The notes beneath the pieces were generated by a model, which saw nothing but the letters and a program-made list of their open reading frames with translations, did not search any database and was not told where the DNA came from. This document shows, one piece after another, positions 1-5,821 of a stretch of 5,898 nucleotides of DNA; within the stretch, counting starts at the first letter, position 1, and each line of letters opens with the position of its first letter. Source of the DNA: Bacillota bacterium (GTDB lineage Bacteria; Bacillota; Clostridia; Tissierellales; Sedimentibacteraceae); the NCBI GenBank assembly GCA_023453025.1, contig JAEXUD010000011.1, forward strand, positions 1 through 5,898. The letters run 5' to 3'. The position numbers were made by a program, and so were the translations under genes.

Positions 1-62
1 AAAATCCGTTAAGCAGCTTGCACTGTTTGAGTGTCAGCGAGTTTGCAAGCTGTAGGATTTTT
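1..62. terminator. Long imperfect hairpin, probable bidirectional terminator or repeat element
   Basis: An outer stem AAAATCC (1-7) pairs with GGATTTT (55-61), and an inner 9-bp perfect stem CAGCTTGCA (14-22) pairs with TGCAAGCTG (44-52). A short asymmetric internal loop separates the two stems. The 21-base apical loop (23-43) carries a mirror-like TTTGAG...GAGTTT arrangement. The outer stem ends in a T-run on the + strand and a T-run on the - strand, so it could stop transcription from either side. The stem starts at base 1, so the element may extend leftwards. Its base composition is richer in G and C than the flanking DNA. Whether it is a plain terminator, the end of a structured RNA or a dispersed repeat cannot be decided here. 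Confidence 0.6.
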
Positions 63-88
63 AGCCGCAATGAGCTTTAGAATTATTC

Positions 89-124
89 GTGTCCGAAACC
101 GTGAGCGGGTATTTTTCTTATTTT
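89..124 (+). terminator. Weak second terminator-like hairpin with T-tracts
   Basis: A GTGTCCG arm (89-95) can pair with CGGGTAT (106-112) through three G-C pairs, one A-T pair and three wobble pairs, around a 10-base loop. TATTTTT and TTATTTTT tracts follow. An alternative smaller stem CCG/CGG (99-101 with 106-108) is also possible. The pairing is weak, but its position before two T-runs is typical of an intrinsic terminator. It belongs to the same compositionally distinct stretch as the hairpin at 1-62. Confidence 0.35.
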
Positions 125-168
125 TCGCCTTGTTTTTGTAACTGTGAATAGCAGCGATATATTCATTC

Positions 169-197
169 TTGACACTTATTTCTATAAGGTATATACT
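169..197 (+). promoter_or_regulatory. Sigma-A-type promoter of the aminotransferase gene
   Basis: A consensus -35 box TTGACA (169-174) and a -10 box TATACT (192-197) are separated by exactly 17 bases. Transcription would start near 204, giving a leader of about 60 bases before the ATG at 263. A short inverted repeat, ATATGT (225-230) with ACATAT (235-240), lies in that leader. Its function is unknown. Confidence 0.8.
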
Positions 198-207
198 TCA
201 TACAAAT

Positions 208-236
208 TTGACGAACAAGTCAGTATATGTTAATAC
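208..236 (+). promoter_or_regulatory. Possible second, weaker promoter
   Basis: TTGACG (208-213) and TAATAC (231-236) stand 17 bases apart, just downstream of the stronger promoter. The -10 match is poor and overlaps the small inverted repeat 225-240, so this is only a candidate. Confidence 0.25.
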
Positions 237-250
237 ATATTTTTAAATTT

Positions 251-257
251 AAGGAGG
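251..257 (+). promoter_or_regulatory. Ribosome binding site that fixes the aminotransferase start
   Basis: AAGGAGG lies five bases before the ATG at 263. The upstream in-frame ATG at 227 has no such site and would put the ribosome binding site inside the coding region, so translation starts at 263. Confidence 0.9.
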
Positions 258-262
258 ATTAT

Positions 263-1336
263 ATGCACAGAAAGTTATTTATTCCAGGTCCTATAGAAGT
301 CAAACAGGATGTGTTGAATAAAATGTCAAATCCTGTGATAGGTCACAGGAGCAAAGAGGCATCAATGCTTCAACAGAATATATCTGATAAATTAAGAAGG
401 TTATTTTATACAGAAAATGAAATTTTGCTGTCCACATCCTCCGGCAGCGGCCTGATGGAAGCGGCTGTGAGATGCTGCACCAAGGAAAGGGCAGCGGTGT
501 TTTCAATAGGATCATTTGGTGCAAGATGGCATGAAATGGCCGTGTCAAACGGAGTTGAAGCTGATTTGTTTGTTTCAGAGCCCGGAACCATAACAACTCC
601 TGATATGGTGGATAAAGCACTGTCAACAGGAAACTATGATTTGATAACAATAACTCATAATGAAACTTCAACGGGAGTAATGAATCCGATTGAGGAAATA
701 AGCAAGGTTGTAAAGAAATACCCTGACGTAATATTTTGTGTTGATACAGTCAGCTCTGCAGGGGGAGTTAAAATCGAAGTGGATAAGCTGGGTATAGATA
801 TCTGCATTACTTCTTCTCAAAAAGCATTGGGTCTGCCTCCGGGATTGGCTATTTCAACAATTACCGACAGGTCTGTAGAAAAAGCAAGAACAGTTAAAAA
901 CAGAGGCTTTTATCTGGACTTGGTCAATTTATATGACACTGTAAAGAAAAAGAACTATCAGTACCCGTCAACTCCAAATTTGTCACTGATGTTTGCTCTT
1001 GATTACCAGCTTGACTGCATCATGGAGGAGGGACTTGAGAACAGATTCAGACGTCATCTCCAAATGGCAGAATATACAAGAGACTGGGCTAAAAGAAATT
1101 TTGAATTGTTTCCTGATGAAAAATATGCTTCAGTAACATTGACAACAATTAAAAATACCAGAAACATCAGTGTCACTGATTTAAACACTGAGCTGGGAAA
1201 AAGAGGCTTTGCCATTTCAAACGGATATGGAAACCTAAAGGAAAAAACATTTAGAATTGCTCATATGGCAGATTTGACTATAGATGATGTCAAGGAACTG
1301 CTGCTTGAAATAGAAGACATATTATCCATTTCTTGA
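263..1336 (+). CDS. Class V PLP-dependent aminotransferase (alanine/serine-glyoxylate type)
   Basis: The 357-residue protein is full length for the class V (fold type I) alanine-glyoxylate, serine-glyoxylate and serine-pyruvate aminotransferase group. Expected landmarks are present in order: N-terminal FIPGPIEV (6-13), the phosphate-binding SSGSG region (59-63), HNETSTG (132-138), the cofactor-ring aspartate in VDTVSS (D161), the Schiff-base lysine in SSQKALGLPPG (K187), the YPSTPN segment (234-239) and the late FRIAH arginine (R331) expected to bind the substrate carboxylate. It is a cytosolic enzyme without a signal peptide. The family moves amino groups between serine, alanine or phosphoserine-like donors and glyoxylate, pyruvate or other oxo acids; the exact substrate cannot be read from the sequence. 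No serA or glyoxylate-pathway gene is visible nearby to narrow it. The gene has its own promoter, and no terminator follows, so some transcripts may run on into the next gene. Confidence 0.93.
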   Translation: MHRKLFIPGPIEVKQDVLNKMSNPVIGHRSKEASMLQQNISDKLRRLFYTENEILLSTSSGSGLMEAAVRCCTKERAAVFSIGSFGARWHEMAVSNGVEADLFVSEPGTITTPDMVDKALSTGNYDLITITHNETSTGVMNPIEEISKVVKKYPDVIFCVDTVSSAGGVKIEVDKLGIDICITSSQKALGLPPGLAISTITDRSVEKARTVKNRGFYLDLVNLYDTVKKKNYQYPSTPNLSLMFALDYQLDCIMEEGLENRFRRHLQMAEYTRDWAKRNFELFPDEKYASVTLTTIKNTRNISVTDLNTELGKRGFAISNGYGNLKEKTFRIAHMADLTIDDVKELLLEIEDILSIS

Positions 1337-1361
1337 CGAATCACTTCCTTTATAGTAATAT
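1333..1361 (+). promoter_or_regulatory. Promoter of the birA-like gene, overlapping the upstream stop codon
   Basis: A TTGACG -35 box (1333-1338) contains the TGA stop (1334-1336) of the aminotransferase gene. A TAATAT -10 box (1356-1361) follows after 17 bases. Transcription would start near 1368, only a few bases before the GGGTGAT ribosome binding site (1373-1379), so the untranslated leader would be very short. Confidence 0.6.
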
Positions 1362-1382
1362 ATTCACGAAATGGGTGATAAT

Positions 1383-2192
1383 ATGTATGATTTAAATAAG
1401 ATTAATGATTATCTTAATACACAGACAATCGGCAGAACAGTAATTCAGTATGATGAGCTGATTTCAACACATTTAAAAGCTAAAAATATATTTAACACAT
1501 GCCCTGAGGGGGCAGTTGTTTTGTCTGAAAGCCAGTCGAAATGGAATTTAAGAATGGGTAAGGAATGGATTTGCTGCCCTGAAAAAAATATATATTTAAG
1601 TATAATTTTAAAGGTAAAAGTAAATAATCATTTAATATCTAAGTTTGATGTTATAGGATGTGCTTCAGTATGTGAAGCAATAAACAATCTATATAATGTT
1701 GAATGCAAAATAAAATGGCCAAACGATATATTAATTAAGGACAGAAAAATATCTTCAGTAGACAGCAGTATTTTGTGCAAAAATAATAAATCGGAAGGCG
1801 CAATACTTTCTTTTGGCATAAATGTGAATATGACATATAAAGAATTAGAAGCAAATGACGAAATAAAGAATATAGCTACATCTTTACTGTTGGAAATATC
1901 AGAAGAAGTTGACAGAGAAACCTTAATCGGAGAAATATTAAACAACATCGAAAGATATTACAATGAACTGATTATGAATAATACAATTTCGGAAGCTATC
2001 ACTGTTTACAATTTAAATTCTGTTATATCAAATAAAGACATTGAAGTAATGAAAAAAGGTAAGAAGTCAAAAAGAAAGGTTTATGCCACAAGCATTGATT
2101 CCGAAGGATGTCTTATAGTAACAAATGACAAGGGAAATAAGGAAATACTAGATCCGGGAGAAACAATTATTACTTATGAAAAAAACGCTTAG
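1383..2192 (+). CDS. birA: BirA-like biotin-protein ligase with divergent active-site motifs
   Basis: The 269-residue product has the fold signature of biotin-[acetyl-CoA-carboxylase] ligase (BPL/LplA-like catalytic domain plus C-terminal SH3-like domain) but no N-terminal DNA-binding domain, so it is a non-repressor type. Visible landmarks are YDELISTHLKAK (23-34, usually with an STN core), EGAVVLSE (42-49), KWPND (111-115), FGINVN (144-149) and a small C-terminal beta domain from about 217 to 265. The normally glycine/arginine-rich biotin loop (GRGRRGRxW) is replaced by SKWNLRMGKEW (52-62), keeping only one arginine, one glycine and the tryptophan. The KLxGIL segment after KWPND is also altered (RKISSVDSSIL, 121-131). 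Active enzymes make biotinyl-AMP and biotinylate carboxylase carrier proteins; activity here is uncertain. The start at 1383 is preferred over the ATG at 1371 because GGGTGAT precedes it. The 3' end overlaps dusB by 17 bases. Confidence 0.75.
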   Translation: MYDLNKINDYLNTQTIGRTVIQYDELISTHLKAKNIFNTCPEGAVVLSESQSKWNLRMGKEWICCPEKNIYLSIILKVKVNNHLISKFDVIGCASVCEAINNLYNVECKIKWPNDILIKDRKISSVDSSILCKNNKSEGAILSFGINVNMTYKELEANDEIKNIATSLLLEISEEVDRETLIGEILNNIERYYNELIMNNTISEAITVYNLNSVISNKDIEVMKKGKKSKRKVYATSIDSEGCLIVTNDKGNKEILDPGETIITYEKNA

Positions 2193-3165
2193 AATTGGCA
2201 ATATAGAATTAAATACAAATGTTGCACTCGCACCTATGGCCGGAGTTACAGATATAACATACAGAACCATATGCAAGGAAATGGGAGCCGGTCTTGTATA
2301 TACAGAAATGGTCAGCGCAAAGGGTTTATACTATAAAGATATAAAAACAAAAAAACTGATGAAAGTAAATGCAGAAAACAGACCTGTGTCACTTCAGATA
2401 TTTGGAAGTGATGCTGATATAATGGCGTATGTTGTAGAAAATTATATTAATGAAAGAGAAGATATAGATATAATTGATATAAACATGGGATGCCCTACCC
2501 CAAAAATTGTTAAAAACGGAGACGGAAGCGCATTAATGAGGACACCTGAGCTGGCGGGCGAAATAGTAAATAAAATAAAAAAGGTTTCTGTAAAGCCTGT
2601 AACTGTTAAAATAAGAGCAGGGTGGGATGAGAAAAATAAAAATGCACATGAGTTTGCCAAGCTTTTAGAGTATAATGGTGCTGACATGATAGCGGTTCAT
2701 GGAAGAACAAGGGAACAATTTTATACCGGCAAAGCAGATTATAATATAATAAAAGAAGTGAAAAAATCAGTTAATGTACCTGTAATAGGAAATGGAGATA
2801 TATATGCACCGCAAGATGCGGTTAAAATGCTTGAAGAAACTGATTGTGACGGATTGATGGTTGCCAGGGGGATTTTAGGCAATCCATGGCTTATTTTGAA
2901 TATTGTTAAAGTGTTAAATAATGACTATAATTTTTACGAGCCAACTCCAAAAGAAAGAATAGAAATGATAAAAAGACATACATTAATGCTTGCAGAGGAA
3001 TTGGATGAAAAAATAGCGATATTGGAAATGCGAAAGTTTGCGGCCTGGTATATGAAGGGAATGAAGAATTCCTCAGATACAAGAAACAAAATAAACAAAA
3101 TAACAGAAGCGGATGATTTATGCGGTGTTTTAGATGAATATATGAATATTAATGGGTTAATATGA
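2176..3165 (+). CDS. dusB: tRNA-dihydrouridine synthase, DusB (NifR3/YhdG) type
   Basis: This 329-residue FMN-dependent TIM-barrel enzyme reduces uridines in tRNA to dihydrouridine with NAD(P)H. The N-terminal LAPMAGVTD (18-26) starts the flavin site. The catalytic cysteine is C106 in NMGCPTPK (103-110). K145 in VKIRAGWD, H175 in VHGRTR, the phosphate-binding IGNGDI (204-209) and VARGILGNPW (229-238) complete the expected series, followed by a helical tRNA-binding domain. Length and motifs are ordinary for the DusB group. The start overlaps the end of the birA-like gene. No good ribosome binding site is seen (GGGAG at 2156-2160 is 15 bases away), so translation is probably coupled to the upstream gene. 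The next promoter begins 18 bases after the stop, and no clear terminator separates them. Confidence 0.95.
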   Translation: MKKTLRIGNIELNTNVALAPMAGVTDITYRTICKEMGAGLVYTEMVSAKGLYYKDIKTKKLMKVNAENRPVSLQIFGSDADIMAYVVENYINEREDIDIIDINMGCPTPKIVKNGDGSALMRTPELAGEIVNKIKKVSVKPVTVKIRAGWDEKNKNAHEFAKLLEYNGADMIAVHGRTREQFYTGKADYNIIKEVKKSVNVPVIGNGDIYAPQDAVKMLEETDCDGLMVARGILGNPWLILNIVKVLNNDYNFYEPTPKERIEMIKRHTLMLAEELDEKIAILEMRKFAAWYMKGMKNSSDTRNKINKITEADDLCGVLDEYMNINGLI

Positions 3166-3183
3166 TAAGAATTCACAAAAATC

Positions 3184-3212
3184 TTGACATTTCTAAGTTC
3201 CTTGTTTATAAT
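3184..3212 (+). promoter_or_regulatory. Perfect-consensus promoter of greA-lysS
   Basis: TTGACA (3184-3189) and TATAAT (3207-3212) are both exact consensus boxes with a 17-base spacer. Transcription would begin near 3219, leaving a leader of about 140 A/T-rich bases before greA. That leader contains only weak A/T stems (for example TATTAT 3250-3255 with ATAATA 3265-3270), and no riboswitch or T-box pattern is recognised in it. Confidence 0.88.
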
Positions 3213-3358
3213 GTTCTAATTAATTAAAAGAATTGTCATCGATTTATCATATTATATTAAAACCATAATAGAATAAAATATACATCAAGCTTTACATAAT
3301 GTATATGATAAAATGCATTAATTTTGTAACAAGCTACATTATTAAAAGGAGCAATAAT

Positions 3359-3829
3359 ATGAAAAATAATGAAACTTTGATTACTGCTGAGGGTTTGGAA
3401 GAATTAAAAAATGAATTGGAATTTCTGAAACTTACTAAAAGAAAAGAAATTTCAGAAAAAATTAAAGTTGCACTGGCTTTTGGGGATATCAGTGAAAATG
3501 CCGAGTATGACGAAGCAAAAAATGAACAGGCAAACGTTGAAGCTAGAATAGCGAAACTGGAACAAATGATTAAAAATGCAAAATTAATAAAAGCAGGAAA
3601 ACAGAAGGGAGTTGTAAGTATAGGGTCTAAGGTTTCTATTAAGGACTTGGAATTTGATGAGACTATGGAATACACAATAGTCGGTTCTGCGGAAGCCGAT
3701 CCTTTTAAGGGAAAAATATCCAATGTATCACCATTGGGCAAGGCAATGCTTGGTAAAAAAATCGGAGATATAATTGAAGTTGCATCTCCTGCCGGTGACA
3801 TGATAAAATATGAAATACTTACAGTTTAA
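3359..3829 (+). CDS. greA: Transcription elongation factor GreA
   Basis: The 156-residue protein is the normal length for GreA. It enters the secondary channel of backtracked RNA polymerase and stimulates cleavage of the 3' end of the transcript. The N-terminal antiparallel coiled coil spans about residues 10-75. At its tip is FGDISENAEYDEAK (41-54), including the acidic residues D43 and E46 that hold the catalytic magnesium. The C-terminal FKBP-like domain that binds polymerase carries VSPLGKAMLGKKIGD (123-137) and ends at ILTV. The ATG at 3359 is chosen because AAAGGAGC (3345-3352) lies just before it; an upstream in-frame ATG (3299) would add 20 residues not typical of the family and has no ribosome binding site. 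It is followed 52 bases later by lysS with no terminator or promoter between, so the two are probably co-transcribed. Confidence 0.97.
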   Translation: MKNNETLITAEGLEELKNELEFLKLTKRKEISEKIKVALAFGDISENAEYDEAKNEQANVEARIAKLEQMIKNAKLIKAGKQKGVVSIGSKVSIKDLEFDETMEYTIVGSAEADPFKGKISNVSPLGKAMLGKKIGDIIEVASPAGDMIKYEILTV

Positions 3830-3866
3830 ATGTATTTAGATATTAAATAAAAACGTAACATAAGAC

Positions 3867-3884
3867 AAGGTGGTGTAGAAGTTG
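3867..3884 (+). promoter_or_regulatory. Ribosome binding site and TTG start codon of lysS
   Basis: AAGGTGGTG (3867-3875) stands six bases before a TTG codon at 3882. The next in-frame ATG is at residue 49, inside the conserved N-terminal domain, so TTG is the real initiator. Confidence 0.85.
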
Positions 3885-5354
3885 AGTGAACAACAAACAG
3901 GAGATTTAAGACAGGTAAGAGTTGACAAATTAAAAGATTTAATCAATGCAGGAAGAGATCCGTATAAAGTATCAAAATATGAATTGACATCTACTTCTCA
4001 ATACATAAAAGACAATTACGCAGAGATGGAAGGCAAGCATGTTTCCATAGCCGGAAGAATTTTGTCAAAAAGAGGTCAGGGCAAGGTAGGATTTTATGAT
4101 ATTCAGGATCATTTAGGCAGAATACAAATGTTTGTCAAACAAGATTCTATAGGTGAAGAAGAATATAAATGGCTTAAAACTTACGATATAGGAGATATTG
4201 TAGGAGTAAAGGGAGAAGTATTTAAGACAAAGACAGAAGAAATATCAATAAAAGCTGAAGAAATTAAGCTTCTTTCAAAATCACTGCAGACATTACCTGA
4301 AAAATTTCACGGTTTAAAGGATACAGACTTAAGATACAGACAAAGGTATGTTGATCTTATAGTTAACCCGGAAATAAAAGATATATTCTTAATGCGTAAC
4401 AAAATTATCAGAGGAATCAGAGAATACCTTGATGGAGAGGGCTACTTGGAAGTTGAAACTCCGATACTCAGTCCGATAGCCGGTGGAGCAAATGCACGTC
4501 CGTTCATTACACATCACAATACACTTGATATTGATATGTATATGCGTATTGCAAATGAGCTTTTCTTAAAAAGATTAGTAGTGGGCGGTTTAGGCGATGG
4601 CGTTTACGAAATGGGCAAAATGTTCAGAAATGAAGGAATGGATGCAAATCACAATCCTGAATATACAGCTATGGAAGTTTACAAGCCATATGCTGATTTC
4701 AATGATATGATGACATTGACAGAAAACATCGTAGCTTATGTATGTAAAAAGGCAAGAGGAACAACCAAGGTAGAATACCAGGGCAAGGAAGTTGACTTTA
4801 CTCCGCCGTGGAGGAGAGTTAAAATGCAAGATATGGTCAAGGAATATGCCGGAGTAGACTTTAATCTGATAAATACTGACGAAGAAGCTATTGAGATTGC
4901 AAAACAAAAAGGTATTGAAATAAAACCATTGATGACAAGAGGTCATGTTATCAGCGAGCTGTTTGAAGAATTCTGTGAAGAGCACTTGCAACAGCCTACT
5001 TTTGTAACTCATCATCCGGTCGAAATATCTCCGTTAGCAAAAAGAAATATAGAAGACCCAAGACTTACAGACAGATTTGAAGCATTTGCCAACACTTGGG
5101 AAATAGCCAATGCTTTTTCAGAATTAAATGATCCTATCGATCAAAGAGAAAGATTCGAAGAGCAAGTTAAGCAAAAAGAAGCCGGTGATGATGAAGCGCA
5201 TATGATGGATAATGATTTCATTAATGCAATTGAAGTAGGGCTTCCTCCTACAGGCGGCCTTGGTATTGGTATTGACAGAGTAATTATGTTAATAACTAAC
5301 CAGCCGACAATAAGAGACATTATATTATTCCCGACAATGAAACCAATTGATTAA
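3882..5354 (+). CDS. lysS: Lysyl-tRNA synthetase, class II
   Basis: The 490-residue cytosolic enzyme charges tRNA-Lys with lysine using ATP and works as a homodimer. An N-terminal helix leads into the OB-fold anticodon-binding domain (about 53-135, with VSIAGRILSKRGQGKVGFYD). The class II catalytic core carries motif 1 around GYLEVETPILSPIAGGANARP (187-207), motif 2 FRNEGMDANHNPEYTAMEVY (248-267) and motif 3 GLGIGIDRVIM (459-469). The region EISPLAKRNIEDPRLTDRFE (381-400) and IANAFSELNDP (408-418) are also family hallmarks. Length is normal and there is no C-terminal extension. The gene begins with TTG behind a good ribosome binding site. It is expected to share the greA promoter and is closed by the strong terminator at 5368-5406. 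A tandem-promoter region probably serving an rRNA operon follows. Confidence 0.98.
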   Translation: MSEQQTGDLRQVRVDKLKDLINAGRDPYKVSKYELTSTSQYIKDNYAEMEGKHVSIAGRILSKRGQGKVGFYDIQDHLGRIQMFVKQDSIGEEEYKWLKTYDIGDIVGVKGEVFKTKTEEISIKAEEIKLLSKSLQTLPEKFHGLKDTDLRYRQRYVDLIVNPEIKDIFLMRNKIIRGIREYLDGEGYLEVETPILSPIAGGANARPFITHHNTLDIDMYMRIANELFLKRLVVGGLGDGVYEMGKMFRNEGMDANHNPEYTAMEVYKPYADFNDMMTLTENIVAYVCKKARGTTKVEYQGKEVDFTPPWRRVKMQDMVKEYAGVDFNLINTDEEAIEIAKQKGIEIKPLMTRGHVISELFEEFCEEHLQQPTFVTHHPVEISPLAKRNIEDPRLTDRFEAFANTWEIANAFSELNDPIDQRERFEEQVKQKEAGDDEAHMMDNDFINAIEVGLPPTGGLGIGIDRVIMLITNQPTIRDIILFPTMKPID

Positions 5355-5367
5355 CTAAATATACAAA

Positions 5368-5406
5368 TACACATAAAAGAGCAGCCTGGCTGCTCTTTTA
5401 TGTGTA
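5368..5406. terminator. Strong symmetrical terminator after lysS
   Basis: A perfect 17-bp stem, TACACATAAAAGAGCAG (5368-5384) with its complement at 5390-5406, closes a five-base CCTGG loop. The G/C-rich core GAGCAG/CTGCTC is flanked by AAAA on the left and TTTT on the right, so it can work in both directions. It starts 13 bases after the lysS stop and insulates lysS from the promoter array downstream. Confidence 0.93.
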
Positions 5407-5442
5407 TTAAAAATAAATTCTTATAATATTTTTAGAAATACC

Positions 5443-5471
5443 TTGACAATTAATTATATGAATGTTAAACT
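5443..5471 (+). promoter_or_regulatory. Tandem promoter A (stable-RNA type)
   Basis: TTGACA (5443-5448), a 17-base spacer and TAAACT (5466-5471) with an upstream TG make an extended -10. The predicted start is an A near 5478. A small stem CTGAAA (5482-5487) with TTTCAG (5493-5498) begins just after it. This is the first of the series after the lysS terminator. Confidence 0.75.
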
Positions 5472-5540
5472 TTCAAAACTGCTGAAAATACCTTTCAGTT
5501 ATTATATTACTGTACGCAATAAAAGAATGAAAAAGAGTTA

Positions 5541-5569
5541 TTGACATGCAATAATGCTAAACATAGTAA
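5541..5569 (+). promoter_or_regulatory. Tandem promoter B (variant spacing)
   Basis: TTGACA (5541-5546) is followed by the series' TGCTAAAC -10 motif at only 11 bases (5558-5563), too close to work with that -35 box. A different hexamer TAGTAA (5564-5569) stands at 17 bases. With that box, transcription would start near 5576, directly before a 7-bp hairpin (ATCTGTT 5577-5583 with AACAGAT 5587-5593). This could be an altered or decayed member of the series. Confidence 0.45.
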
Positions 5570-5619
5570 TATTACAATCTGTTTAGAACAGATATAGAAA
5601 ATTAAGAAATAATTGGTAG

Positions 5620-5648
5620 TTGACAAAGTGAATAATAAATGCTAAACT
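5620..5648 (+). promoter_or_regulatory. Tandem promoter C (stable-RNA type)
   Basis: TTGACA (5620-5625), 17 bases, then TGC-TAAACT (-10 at 5643-5648). An A-rich tract upstream (about 5596-5612) resembles an UP element. The predicted start is a G at 5655, followed by the hairpin TTGTC (5656-5660) with GACAA (5668-5672). Confidence 0.85.
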
Positions 5649-5692
5649 ATCAAAGTTGTCCTTGAGAGACAATAAAAAGAAATAATTGGTAG

Positions 5693-5721
5693 TTGACAGT
5701 ATCGACAAGATATGCTAAACT
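5693..5721 (+). promoter_or_regulatory. Tandem promoter D (stable-RNA type)
   Basis: TTGACA (5693-5698), 17 bases, then TGC-TAAACT (-10 at 5716-5721). The 22 bases ending at its -35 box (5677-5698) are identical to those before promoter C (5604-5625). The predicted start is a G at 5728, with a weaker stem TGTCC (5730-5734) / GGATA (5743-5747) after it. Confidence 0.87.
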
Positions 5722-5792
5722 AATCAAGCTGTCCTGAAGAACGGATAAATTCTGTAACGAAAGGGCGGCAAATAAAAAGAAAAAAATAATAG

Positions 5793-5821
5793 TTGACAAC
5801 ATCAACAAGATGTGATAAACT
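5793..5821 (+). promoter_or_regulatory. Tandem promoter E (stable-RNA type, last in window)
   Basis: TTGACA (5793-5798), 17 bases, then TGA-TAAACT (-10 at 5816-5821), placed exactly 100 bases after promoter D. A run of A-rich sequence (5771-5790) precedes it. The predicted start is a G at 5828, followed by the hairpin CTGTC (5829-5833) with GACAG (5840-5844). At least 70 bases of leader follow before the window ends. Confidence 0.87.

Noticed and set aside
227..262. Upstream ATG for the aminotransferase (12 extra residues)
   Set aside because: It has no ribosome binding site, and the AAGGAGG at 251-257 serves the ATG at 263; the added residues are not family-like.
3299..3358. Upstream ATG for greA (20 extra residues)
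   Set aside because: It has no ribosome binding site; AAAGGAGC directly precedes the ATG at 3359, which gives normal GreA length.
3334..3801. Long - strand open frame opposite greA, and similar ones opposite the other genes
   Set aside because: They mirror well-supported + strand genes, show low-complexity or unfamiliar protein sequence, and have no family motifs or ribosome binding sites.
3833..3849. Inverted repeat TATTTA/TAAATA between greA and lysS as a terminator
   Set aside because: It is only six A/T pairs with no T-tract, too weak to stop transcription.
5080..5140. LysRS segment NTWEIANAF in place of the GREIANAF seen in some family members
   Set aside because: The rest of the motif and all class II motifs are intact, and this change may be normal for the clade, so it is not flagged as a defect.
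5422..5427. TATAAT as another promoter just after the lysS terminator
   Set aside because: The matching -35 position reads TATGTG inside the terminator stem, so there is no credible -35 box.
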